DNA from: Actinoalloteichus_B caeruleus
GTDB lineage: Bacteria; Actinomycetota; Actinomycetes; Mycobacteriales; Pseudonocardiaceae
Assembly (NCBI RefSeq): GCF_000718005.1
Contig: NZ_JODV01000001.1
Length of the DNA: 64,000 nucleotides
Strand: one strand, 5' to 3'
Shown piece by piece: positions 16,362 to 24,396 of this stretch. The position numbers and the translations under genes are program-made. A model generated the notes under the pieces. That model searched no databases, was not told the origin of the DNA, and worked only from the letters and a program-made list of their open reading frames with translations. The number at the start of each line of letters is the position of its first letter. Position 1 is the first letter of the stretch.

Positions 16362-18520
16362 CCGAGAACGTGAGCGACATGGACCCCGAACCAGACGGAC
16401 CGGACACCGCGCGTGATGCGCCTTTCGCGGAACAGTGGGCGGACGGGATCTACCTGACCAGTTACGCGCCGCTGTCCCGGGACGAGACAATAGAGTTCCT
16501 CGCCGACCTGGCGGACGACCTGCGAAACGCGCTCCTGAACGGAGAATTGTCCACGCGCGCGGTGGAGGACGCCGGCCGCGCGCTGATCGGCAGGAATTTC
16601 ACCAGTTCCGCGACACTGTCACGCAGTCTTACCCTGATCGGCCGCGAACTGCCGAGAATCCTGGAACTGCCGGATTCACCGGAGAACCGCGCGAGAATCG
16701 CCGCGGTCCAGGGGGCGTTGGCGGCGGGTTTCACGGAGGCGCTGCGCAAACACGTCTTCGACAGGCAGGAGGCGCTCAAGGCCGCGATGGTCAACGCCCG
16801 CGAGCAGGCGGAGGAGGCGTTGCGGGACAGCGAGCAACGGTTCCGGACCGTCTTCAACTCGGCTGCCAGCGGCGTGGCCACCATCAACCTCGACGGGCGG
16901 TTCAAGAGCACCAACCCCGCCATGCTCCAGCTGCTGCGGATGAGCGAGGACGAGCTGCTGGCCAGCGATCTCTTCGACCTGGTCCACGCCGAGGACGTCG
17001 ACAAGATCCGCTCCAACATGTTGGAGCAGGCGGTGGGTCGGATCGATGACCGCTTCCGGCTGGTCGTGCGCTTCCTGCTCAACCAGGACGAGCCGATCTG
17101 GACGCGGGTCGCGGTCTCCCTGGTGCGCGACCACGACGGCTCCCCCGACTACCACGTCGTGCTGGTGGAGGATCTCAGCGACGTCTACCTGCTCCAGGAG
17201 CACCTGCGGTACCAGGTGTCGCACGACCAGTTGACGGGTCTGCGCAACCGGTCGGTGCTGCTGTCCACCCTGGAGCGCGTCCTCGCCGAGCTGCGCCCGG
17301 CCGGCCGGGTCGCGCTCTGCCAGTTCGGCATCGACGGGTTCGGGCTGCTCAACGAGGGGCTCGGGCACGAGGCCGGTGACGAGGTGCTGCGGACGGTGGC
17401 GCGGCGGCTGCGCGACCACTTCCGGGAGCACGGCGGCATGGTGGCACGGCTCGACGGTGACGAGTTCGCGGTGCTCATCGCGAACTCCCCCGGTGCCGCC
17501 GAGACGGCCGCGGTGGTCGAGCGGGCGTTGGGCGTGGTGAGCGAGCCGATCACCGTCCTCGGCGAGGAGATCGCCGTGTCCGCCAGCGCCGGCCTGGTGG
17601 AAAGGGTCGTGGGCGACCTCCAGCCGCTCCAGCTGCTCGGGGCGGCGGGGCAGACCCTGCGCCGGGCGAAACGGGACGGTCGCGCCCAGTGGACGCTGTA
17701 CGACCAGTCGCTGGCCGCACGGGACCGCCAGCGGGCCGCCCTCGCGGCGACCATGCCCACCGCGTTGCGCCGCTACGAGTTCTACCTCGACTACGAACCC
17801 GTGGTGCGGTTGGCGGACGCGTCGTTGGCGGCGGTGCGGGCCGTCGCGCGGTGGGACCACCCGGAACACGGGATGCTCGGCGCCCGGGACTTCGTCGACG
17901 TCGCCACCGAGTGCGGGCAGATCATCCCGATCGGCCGGTGGATGCTGCGGCAGGCCTGTGAACAGCTCAGGAGGTGGCGGGACCGCTGCGGTTTGCGGGC
18001 GGTGATCAGCGTGCCCCTCAGCGACCGCCACACGGCCGACCCGGACCTGGTGGCGGACGTGCGGGACGCGCTGGAGGCGAACGGCCTCACGCCCTCCGAC
18101 CTCCAGGTGGAGTGCTGGGAACGGGCGATCCTGGACGAGGACGGTGACCTCCGGGACTCGCTGGTGGCGTTGACGGAGCTCGGGGTGCACCTCGTGCTCC
18201 GCCGGATGAGCGGCTACACCTGCTTCTCCCAGCTGGAGTCGATGCCGGTGGAGGCGTTGGTCGTGTCCGCGTGGGGCACCCGTACCACCGACCACGGGGA
18301 GGACAGCGTCGACAACGAGGTGCTGCGCACGGTGTTGCCGATGCTGCGGAAGCTCGACGTGACCCTGATCGCGGACGCGGTGAGGTCGGAGGAGGAGGTG
18401 CGCCGGCTGCACGACCTGGGCTGCGACCTGGCGTACGGGCCGTTGTTCGGCGCCCCCGGACCGCCCGAGGACATCGAGGACCTCGCGGTCCGGGGAGTGC
18501 CGGTGGCGCCCGTTCCCTGA
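16358..18520 (+). CDS. PAS-GGDEF-EAL protein with inactive EAL domain
   Basis: A 720-aa cytosolic protein: an N-terminal helical domain (1-145), PAS (about 150-275), GGDEF (about 285-450) and EAL (about 455-715). The GGDEF motif is DGDEF (366-370), with no RxxD inhibitory site five residues before it. In the EAL domain the EAL triplet is replaced by RAV (in VRAVARW), the metal-binding DDFGTG by RRMSGY (RR at 615-616), and the lysine of KID is missing. Phosphodiesterase activity is therefore not expected; a ligand-binding or regulatory role is more likely. Relatives of this layout control development in Streptomyces. The start may be coupled (GTGA) to the doubtful frame before it. Confidence 0.9.
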   Translation: MTENVSDMDPEPDGPDTARDAPFAEQWADGIYLTSYAPLSRDETIEFLADLADDLRNALLNGELSTRAVEDAGRALIGRNFTSSATLSRSLTLIGRELPRILELPDSPENRARIAAVQGALAAGFTEALRKHVFDRQEALKAAMVNAREQAEEALRDSEQRFRTVFNSAASGVATINLDGRFKSTNPAMLQLLRMSEDELLASDLFDLVHAEDVDKIRSNMLEQAVGRIDDRFRLVVRFLLNQDEPIWTRVAVSLVRDHDGSPDYHVVLVEDLSDVYLLQEHLRYQVSHDQLTGLRNRSVLLSTLERVLAELRPAGRVALCQFGIDGFGLLNEGLGHEAGDEVLRTVARRLRDHFREHGGMVARLDGDEFAVLIANSPGAAETAAVVERALGVVSEPITVLGEEIAVSASAGLVERVVGDLQPLQLLGAAGQTLRRAKRDGRAQWTLYDQSLAARDRQRAALAATMPTALRRYEFYLDYEPVVRLADASLAAVRAVARWDHPEHGMLGARDFVDVATECGQIIPIGRWMLRQACEQLRRWRDRCGLRAVISVPLSDRHTADPDLVADVRDALEANGLTPSDLQVECWERAILDEDGDLRDSLVALTELGVHLVLRRMSGYTCFSQLESMPVEALVVSAWGTRTTDHGEDSVDNEVLRTVLPMLRKLDVTLIADAVRSEEEVRRLHDLGCDLAYGPLFGAPGPPEDIEDLAVRGVPVAPVP

Positions 18521-19399
18521 CCCGTGCCGGCCCCGGCCCGCTGGTCGCGCCCCCTGGCCCGGCGGCGGTGGCAGCGGGGACGAGCGCGGCCCCTCGCGGC
18601 GGCCCCACCGCGGCCCCTCGGGATCGGTGACCGCGCGCGGGTCCCGAGGACGCCGTGGGGTGGGTCCGGTCGGTCGGGGAGCGCGGTGGGTCCGCTGACG
18701 GTGGTCCGGGGGCGGAGCCGGCCCTCGGCGGGCCCGCTCCCGTCGGACCTGGTTACCCGGTGGCGCTGGCGGCGTGCCCGCCGGAGGAGACCGGCCCGGC
18801 GGCCGCTGCCCGGCTGGTCACCGATCCCCACCAGCCGGCGGAGGTCGCGCCGGCCCGGACCCCGCCGAAGGCGTCGCGGCGACGGGGGGACCGCTGCCGC
18901 GCGGTCCGTGGTGGCCTCCCGGCGGCGTCCCGGGCGTGCCGGGGAGCGGCGACCCGCTGGTGCACCCACGCCGTTCCACGATGGACGGTGCTGCCCGGAG
19001 GAGCCTCGTGCCACGCGGCGACCCGCTGCCCGGACCGCACGCGTGCGAGTCGGCCAGGGCGGGGCCGTCGGGCCACGGGTGCCGTGTTGAGTCGATGTTC
19101 ACCGGTCCGTGGGGAGGGACCGCGCCGATGGCCCCGCGAGCGCGGCCGCTGGCCCCCGGCTCGACACCACGTGTGTCCGACCGTGCCCCGGCAGTGGCCG
19201 GGACGGTCACCGCCGTGGGCTCGCTCGCCCCGGACCGTGATCACCGCGCGCGGCCGGGTCCCCGGTGACCGTCCACCAACTCTGCGAGCGAGCCGTGGAA
19301 GGGCAACCATGTGGGTGTCTGCGCCGTCCTTCTCGTACAGGCACGGAACACTCGTCGCGTCGCGGCCCAGCAGACGACCGCGGCCGGGAGGTGATCTCC
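18521..19399. other. 880-bp gene-free, extremely GC-rich interval
   Basis: All open frames on both strands here are Arg/Pro/Gly-rich, overlap one another, and lack family motifs or good ribosome binding sites. No tRNA, array or clear palindrome was found. It presumably holds the promoter of the lipoprotein gene at its right end. Confidence 0.55.
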
Positions 19400-20089
19400 A
19401 TGAGACCGTTCAGGAGCTCGCTCGTCAGGGTGGCACTCCCACTGGCCGCGGTGCTCGGCTTCGCCGCCGCCTGCGGAGGGGCGCCCACCGACGGCGAGAA
19501 CGACCAGGCCCAACCTCCACCCACGACGACGACCACGTCGGATCCGACCCGGTCCGAGTCCCCGGGGCCCAGTTCCACCCAGAGCGAGGCGGCGCCGTCC
19601 GAGTCGGACCTGCCCGGGGGGCCACCGCCCAGCCCGGAACGCTCGGACGCGACGGAGTCCTCGGTGGCCGAGGAGCGGTGCCACACCAGCGAGCTCAAGG
19701 GCGAGGTGCGACCGCTCAACGCCGCGGCGGGCAACCGCTACGCCGACCTCGTGCTGACCAACACGAGTGGTCGCACGTGCAGCGTCTACGGCTACGGCGG
19801 CCTGGAGTTGGTGGACGAGAACGGCCGGGCCATCGCCACGGACCTGCGCCGCACCAACGACCCCGGCCCCCAGCTGGTCCAGCTCGGGCCGAACGCGAGC
19901 GCCGCGAAGAAGCTGCACTGGACCGTCGTCCCGGGCGAGGGCGAGCCCGAGGAGGAACCGTGCGGTCCCGAGCCGGTGAGCATCAACGTCATCCCACCGG
20001 ACGAGACCGATCCGCTCACCGCGTCCTGGACGCTGGGGCCGGTCTGTGACGGTGGCCGCATCGAGGGCAGCGCCTACTTCTCGATGTGA
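19400..20089 (+). CDS. DUF4232-type lipoprotein
   Basis: A 229-aa exported lipoprotein. A signal peptide (1-25) ends in the lipobox LGFAAAC. A Thr/Pro/Ser-rich, disorder-prone linker runs to about residue 95. A globular domain follows with HTSELKGEVRPLNAAAGNRYADLVLTNTSGRTCSVYGYGGLELVD, the pattern of DUF4232 proteins of actinobacteria (function unknown, cell-surface). Four cysteines in the domain could form two disulfides. The ATG at 19400 follows GGGAGGTGAT at close spacing; the longer upstream frame would lack a signal peptide. Confidence 0.88.
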   Translation: MRPFRSSLVRVALPLAAVLGFAAACGGAPTDGENDQAQPPPTTTTTSDPTRSESPGPSSTQSEAAPSESDLPGGPPPSPERSDATESSVAEERCHTSELKGEVRPLNAAAGNRYADLVLTNTSGRTCSVYGYGGLELVDENGRAIATDLRRTNDPGPQLVQLGPNASAAKKLHWTVVPGEGEPEEEPCGPEPVSINVIPPDETDPLTASWTLGPVCDGGRIEGSAYFSM

Positions 20090-20094
20090 ACCGG

Positions 20095-20115
20095 ACCGCG
20101 CGTCGACGGCGCGGT
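20095..20115 (+). terminator. Hairpin after the lipoprotein gene
   Basis: Perfect 7-bp arms ACCGCGC and GCGCGGT with a 7-nt loop, starting 6 bp after the stop codon. Confidence 0.55.
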
Positions 20116-20387
20116 GACCACCCCAGGGGCGTCCGGCGGTGCCGTCGGGCGCCCCTTCCGCCGCCTGCCGCCGGACCGGCGGCGGTTCTCCCAGGGGCCG
20201 GCCCGGCGGCGGGCGGGACCCCGGAGTCGGCAGGTGACAACACCTCGGTCGACGTGGTTGGGTGTCCACACCGGCCAGGTACCGAGGGTAGCCGCGCTCC
20301 GCCACCAGGGTGAGGGGCTGACCCCCGGTCCGCTCCGGTCGGTCCGGGTCCCGTTGCCGCGCGTACTAGTGGAGAATCCTGACTGCG

Positions 20388-21398
20388 ATGGTGGAGGAGC
20401 AGCTTGAGTTACTCGTCACCGTGGTGGTCGCCGCTGGGAGCGACCGGCACGCGAGAGACGCCTGCGACGACCTGATCGCCCTCTCCGAGGGCGACGTGGT
20501 CGGCTCGTGGGACTGCTCGCACGAGGAGCCGGGGTGTTGGGCCCTGACGATCAGCCGCAAGATCCCCGTCCACGACGGGGAGGAGGCCGGCGCCACCCTC
20601 GGCAGGGCGGTGCGCCGCCTGCTCCGGGCCCTCGGCCCGGGTTTCGCCGCCTCCAGGCTGAGCTGTGAGCCCCCGACGGCGTGGACGGTGGTGGACGACC
20701 CCGAGCTGATCGGTTCCCTCGTCCCGGGTGGCGAGCGCATCCTCGTCGAGGCCTGGCTCGGGGAGAGCATGTTGCCGGCGCTCGACCTGCGGGAGCCGGA
20801 GACCTCCGCCCCGGTGGAACCACCCGCTCCCGCCCAGACGTCCGAGGACGCTCCCGCTCCGGTGTCCGGCGGGCCGCTGCTCGCCCTCCAGGTCGACGTG
20901 CTGGCGGAACGGTCCGCCGGTGCCCAGTGGCAGGCCAGGGCCATCGCCGGACGGCTGACGAGCAACCCCCGCATCACCGACACCGCCTCGCTGACCACGA
21001 CCCGGTACCGGGTCCGGCTGGATCTCGGGCCGGCCGAGGGTGGTGTCGAGGACGCCGTCCTCGACGCCGTGCGCAGGCTCGGGAAGTCGGGTTGGTCCGA
21101 GGTGGCTCGCACCGGTTCGGTGGCGGTGATGAGCTGGAGCACCACCAGCACGCCGCGCAACGGGATCGTCGGGTTGGAGGTGTCCGCCCGGCAGCAGGAA
21201 CCGGGGCGGGTCGAGGGGCAGGAGGACGTCGGCTGGCGCGCGCCGGCCCCCGGCACCGAGACGGCGCTCACCGGCTGGGTCCAGGAGCCGGAGTCGGCCA
21301 CGGTCACCGACCCCGCGCCGTCCCGCGCCGAGGAGCTGCGCACGGCGCACCGCTCCGCGCTGCCCCGGGAGGAACAGCACTGGTCCTGGTGGGGGTGA
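20388..21398 (+). CDS. Conserved-looking protein of unknown function
   Basis: A 336-aa soluble protein with consistently GC-rich third positions, so the frame is credible. Two similar halves can be suspected: residues 5-100 (VTVVVAAGSDRHARDACDDLIAL and CWALTISRKIP) and 160-255 (LALQVDVLAERSAGAQWQARAIAGRLTSNP and RYRVRLDLGPAEGGVEDAVLDAVRRLG). A Pro/Ala linker of about 30 residues separates them. The C-terminal 80 residues are disordered and end in EEQHWSWWG. No catalytic motif or known family is recognised. It stands alone between the lipoprotein gene and the convergent carboxypeptidase gene. A duplicated ACT- or ferredoxin-like fold is possible but only a guess. Confidence 0.75.
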   Translation: MVEEQLELLVTVVVAAGSDRHARDACDDLIALSEGDVVGSWDCSHEEPGCWALTISRKIPVHDGEEAGATLGRAVRRLLRALGPGFAASRLSCEPPTAWTVVDDPELIGSLVPGGERILVEAWLGESMLPALDLREPETSAPVEPPAPAQTSEDAPAPVSGGPLLALQVDVLAERSAGAQWQARAIAGRLTSNPRITDTASLTTTRYRVRLDLGPAEGGVEDAVLDAVRRLGKSGWSEVARTGSVAVMSWSTTSTPRNGIVGLEVSARQQEPGRVEGQEDVGWRAPAPGTETALTGWVQEPESATVTDPAPSRAEELRTAHRSALPREEQHWSWWG

Positions 21399-21452
21399 GC
21401 CGGGCGGGCGGCCGTCAGCCGCCCGCCCGGTGCCCGCGTCTCGGAGCGCGGA

Positions 21453-23213
21453 TCAGGCGGGGTCCAACCAGGCCGCGGTGAACGGTCCCCAGTTGCCCTC
21501 CGCGTCCCGAGCCCTGACATGGACCAACTGGCGGTCGGCACCCAGCCCGGTCGTGGCGAAGGTGCCCGCCAGCTCCACCGTCGGGCCCGAACCCACCACG
21601 CGGAGGGGCAGCGGTGTGCCGCCCTCCCAGGGGAGGCCGCCGACGTAGGCCTCGGCGGCCACCACGTCCTGCGCGGCGGGCCGGCCGACTCCGTTGGTGC
21701 CGTAGGCGTCGTCGTCGGCGGTGCCGAACACCGAGGCCCAGGGCCCGTTGGCCCGGACGACACTCAGGTCGGAGACCGTCGGGCCGAGCGCGAGCGCGTA
21801 CGGTGCCCTGGCGCTCTTCGCGGCGTACAGGAGGGCGTCCGCGTTCTCGCCCCACAGCTGGTCCTGGCAGGCGTAGGCGGGGTGGAAGCCGTTGCAGGTC
21901 CTGGCCGACCCGAGCTCGTAGGTGAAGGACGCGACGCCGAGCCGGTCGTAGGAGTAGTCGTCGGTGGCTCCGGAGACCCCGTAGAGCACCTCGGGCGGCC
22001 GGCCGGTCTCGTAACCGTTGTAGTGGCTCATCCGGAAGCCCAGGGACCGCAGGCCCTGGTCGTTGGGCGCCGGGCCGTCGACGGCGTTGCCCCACGGGAA
22101 CAACACGTAGTCGCCGTAGGTGTGCAGGGTGATGAGCACACCCCGCGCGTCCGGGGGCGCGGAGCCGTCGGGTTCGGTGCGCTGGGCCGGGAACAACCGG
22201 TCGAAGAGGTCGGCCAGCTGGTGGGTCTCGGGTTCGGAGTTGGGGCCGGAGCCGTGGTAGGTCTGCCCGCAGGGGTTGGAGCTGGAGCCGCTTTCCGCCC
22301 ACCGGGTGTCCCAGTTGCGGTTCAGGTCGATCCCGGCGTGGTTGCCCGACCACGAACCGCCGGTGCCGCAGGGGACGGTGCTGTCGGTGTCGTTGGTGTT
22401 CTTGCGTTGCCAGGCGGGGCTGGTGCTTCCGAGTCCCTGTTCCTCGATGCCCCGTTCCACCAGGGCGGTGCCGTCCGGGTTGGCGTTGGGCACCACCCAG
22501 ATCTCGGTGCCCTCCAGCACGGAGGTGATCTCGGGGTCCCGCCCGTACCCGTCCACCAGTGACGTCACGAACCGCCACGCGATCTCGCTCGTGGTGACCT
22601 CCCGCGCATGGATCTGGGCCATCAGGAGGAACCGGGGTTTCTCCGAATCGGGCTCAGGCACGCATCCCGATTCGGCGTCGGCCGTCACGCACAGCACCGG
22701 CAACTCGTGGCCGGCGCCGGCGTCCCGCTCCCGCTCCCACGACTCCCCGTAGGTCAGGTGCCGCACCAGCTCCGGGTACGCCTCGGCGACGTCCTCCGCG
22801 AACTGGTAGTGCCCCTCCACCGTCCGGTATCCGCCGTAGAACGTGGGGTACTCCTCGCCGGCCAGGCGGGCCGGCAGCGGGGTCGCCGTCTCGGCCATCG
22901 GGACCACCGAGGACACCGCCGGCTCCCGGCCCACCACCCGGGCGCCGTCGGCGGCGAGCTCGTCCACCGTCGCCTGGTCCCCCAGGACCACCAGGTGGTC
23001 ACCCTCGCGGCCGACGAGGTCGTACCCGGCTCCGGACAACCGCTCGGCGAGCGCCTGCCGGTCCTCACCCACGGCGCTGACACGCACCAACTCCACCGGG
23101 TCGGGCTCGGCCGGGTTCGGCTCGGCGGTGGCCGGCACCAGGCCGGCCGACATGAGGGCCGAGGCGACCGCCACGGCGAGAGCGAGGTGGAAGGGACGCG
23201 GATGTCGTGCCAT
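21453..23213 (-). CDS. Secreted M14-family zinc carboxypeptidase
   Basis: A 586-aa exported peptidase. A signal peptide (1-30, ending PATA) and a propeptide-like region (31-115) precede an M14 carboxypeptidase domain (about 120-470). The zinc ligands are His202 and Glu205 (IHARE) and His364 (LHTYGD). Substrate residues Asn298-Arg299 (DLNRNW) and the catalytic Glu433 (TYELGS) are present. A C-terminal domain (about 475-586), possibly a beta-sandwich, follows. It should trim C-terminal residues of extracellular peptides. The ATG at 23213 follows GGAGG at 8-nt spacing and gives a proper signal peptide, unlike a start 29 codons upstream. Confidence 0.93.
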   Translation of the reverse strand: MARHPRPFHLALAVAVASALMSAGLVPATAEPNPAEPDPVELVRVSAVGEDRQALAERLSGAGYDLVGREGDHLVVLGDQATVDELAADGARVVGREPAVSSVVPMAETATPLPARLAGEEYPTFYGGYRTVEGHYQFAEDVAEAYPELVRHLTYGESWERERDAGAGHELPVLCVTADAESGCVPEPDSEKPRFLLMAQIHAREVTTSEIAWRFVTSLVDGYGRDPEITSVLEGTEIWVVPNANPDGTALVERGIEEQGLGSTSPAWQRKNTNDTDSTVPCGTGGSWSGNHAGIDLNRNWDTRWAESGSSSNPCGQTYHGSGPNSEPETHQLADLFDRLFPAQRTEPDGSAPPDARGVLITLHTYGDYVLFPWGNAVDGPAPNDQGLRSLGFRMSHYNGYETGRPPEVLYGVSGATDDYSYDRLGVASFTYELGSARTCNGFHPAYACQDQLWGENADALLYAAKSARAPYALALGPTVSDLSVVRANGPWASVFGTADDDAYGTNGVGRPAAQDVVAAEAYVGGLPWEGGTPLPLRVVGSGPTVELAGTFATTGLGADRQLVHVRARDAEGNWGPFTAAWLDPA

Positions 23214-23727
23214 GTGCACCGTCCTCCAGGACCTGTGGTGGCGTGCCCGCGCCCGCCCGGTCCGCTCCGACACGTTCGGCCCGCCGGGTCCGGGCACCAC
23301 CGCGAGTGGGCGGTCGTGACCGGATCACGCCGGTGTTCCCCATCGGATTCCGGCGGAGTCCGGTGACCAGGACCTCGCATTGTCGACACATCGGTTCGGG
23401 GGCGACAAGCCGCCGATCCGGGCATCTGCCGGATCGGGGCCCGTTCGGGCGAGGGCCGTGCGCCGGACCGGAGCAGCCCGGTTCCCGCGTGGCGCCGCGG
23501 GGACTTTCCCTCAGGCGGTCACCGTCCGAACGGGCTCCGTCCCGCCGACCCGGCCGTTCGGGTGAGGTCGTTGGCCGGGTGACCGGACGGGACTCCGGGA
23601 GGTGGTCGTCGGGCCGCCGCTGTCTGGCCCCGAATTTTGATCACCTACTAACCTCTGTGTGACGCGGCGACGAATTCGAGCCGGCACACTGGATGGTGGG
23701 ACCCGGCGGCTGGGAGGCATCGGTCGG
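23214..23727. other. Divergent intergenic region, carboxypeptidase / FtsK-like cassette
   Basis: About 510 bp with no credible gene. It contains the inverted repeat at 23413-23437 and, near its right end, an A/T-richer patch with TACTAA at about 23646, a possible -10 region for the cassette. Confidence 0.45.
23413..23437. promoter_or_regulatory. Inverted repeat with 9-bp arms
   Basis: CCGATCCGG and CCGGATCGG are perfect arms around GCATCTG. It lies between divergent genes, so it is more likely an operator than a terminator; the regulator is unknown. Confidence 0.45.
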
Positions 23728-23988
23728 ATGGCAGGTGTGGAGGAGGTCCGCGCGGGTATCGCGCAGGCCAACCAGGAGATCAACGAGGCGCTGACGATGC
23801 TGCGGCAGATCCAGGAGCGGGTGGACCGGGCGCAGGCCACGCTGACGAACGCGATGCAGGGAAGCATGCAGCCGGAGGTGCAGCAGTCCCAGGTGATGTT
23901 GTCCCAGGGTGTCGAGCTGGTGAACCAGGCCTACGGCCAGCTCTCCGCGTGTGTGACCACGACGGACGGGTACGCGGCGAGGCTGTGA
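23728..23988 (+). CDS. Small helical protein 1 of the FtsK/EccC-like cassette
   Basis: An 86-aa, almost entirely helical protein (MAGVEEVRAGIAQANQEINE), with heptad-like leucines and a Gln-rich middle (QPEVQQSQVMLSQ). It is predicted to form a helical hairpin. The size and position before an EccC-like ATPase recall WXG100/Esx substrates, but no WXG motif or tryptophan is present. The ATG at 23728 has GGAGG 11 nt upstream; the frame is open 69 bp further back. First gene of a compact unit reaching 27625. Function unknown. Confidence 0.75.
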   Translation: MAGVEEVRAGIAQANQEINEALTMLRQIQERVDRAQATLTNAMQGSMQPEVQQSQVMLSQGVELVNQAYGQLSACVTTTDGYAARL

Positions 23989-24019
23989 TCCTCCCGAGCC
24001 AGGAGAGGTGTGATCCGAG

Positions 24020-24271
24020 GTGTCCGCCATCGAGGAGCTGCGCGCCGCGCTGCTGACCGTCGTCGACGACGTGCGGGGCGCGTCGGCCGGGCTGCTCGAC
24101 GTCCGCCAGCGCACGGACCGGGCGCTGGCCCTGCTCGGCGAGCTCAGTTCCGACCACCACGAGTCCCTGGTGCCGCCGGAGGCCCAACGGGCCGCCGAGG
24201 CGCTGGAACAGCTGTCCCTCCTGGTCGTCCAGGTCGAGACCTCGATGCAGAGCGTGTTGGCCAGACTGTGA
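24020..24271 (+). CDS. Small helical protein 2 of the FtsK/EccC-like cassette
   Basis: An 83-aa, all-helical protein (MSAIEELRAALLTVVDDVRG) with two predicted amphipathic helices around a short SSDHHESLVPPEAQR link. It resembles the first small protein in size and layout (helix, break, helix), so the two may pair. The GTG start has AGGAGAGG about 10 nt upstream. It begins 31 bp after the first small gene, and its stop overlaps the next ATG (TGATG). No WXG motif. Function unknown. Confidence 0.75.
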   Translation: MSAIEELRAALLTVVDDVRGASAGLLDVRQRTDRALALLGELSSDHHESLVPPEAQRAAEALEQLSLLVVQVETSMQSVLARL

Positions 24272-24396
24272 TGCTCACCGACGCCCACCCGAGGTCCCCC
24301 CGCCCGTGCGCGGTTCCACAGCGGGCGGTGGACGGACCGCCGGCCGCCGGCCGTCCCCGTCGGCCGTCGTCCCGCCGGGACGGGGTCGCCAGGTGA
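24271..24396 (+). CDS. Possible 41-residue peptide coupled on both sides
   Basis: ATG at 24271 overlaps the stop of the previous gene (TGATG), and the TGA at 24394-24396 overlaps the GTG at 24393 of the ATPase gene (GTGA). The product (MLTDAHPRSPRPCAVPQRAV...) is Pro/Arg-rich and unstructured. Translation of this frame would carry ribosomes from the small gene to the ATPase start, which may be its only purpose. If the ATPase starts at 24306 instead, the junction is accidental. Confidence 0.3.
   Translation: MLTDAHPRSPRPCAVPQRAVDGPPAAGRPRRPSSRRDGVAR

Noticed and set aside
18524..19310. Several long overlapping frames on both strands (up to 188 codons)
   Set aside because: All are Arg/Pro/Gly-rich, lack motifs and plausible ribosome binding sites, and contradict one another. 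In GC-rich DNA stop codons are rare, so such frames arise by chance.
23728..24271. Calling the two small helical proteins WXG100/Esx proteins
   Set aside because: Neither contains tryptophan or a WXG turn, so only size, helicity and position agree. They were left as unknown.
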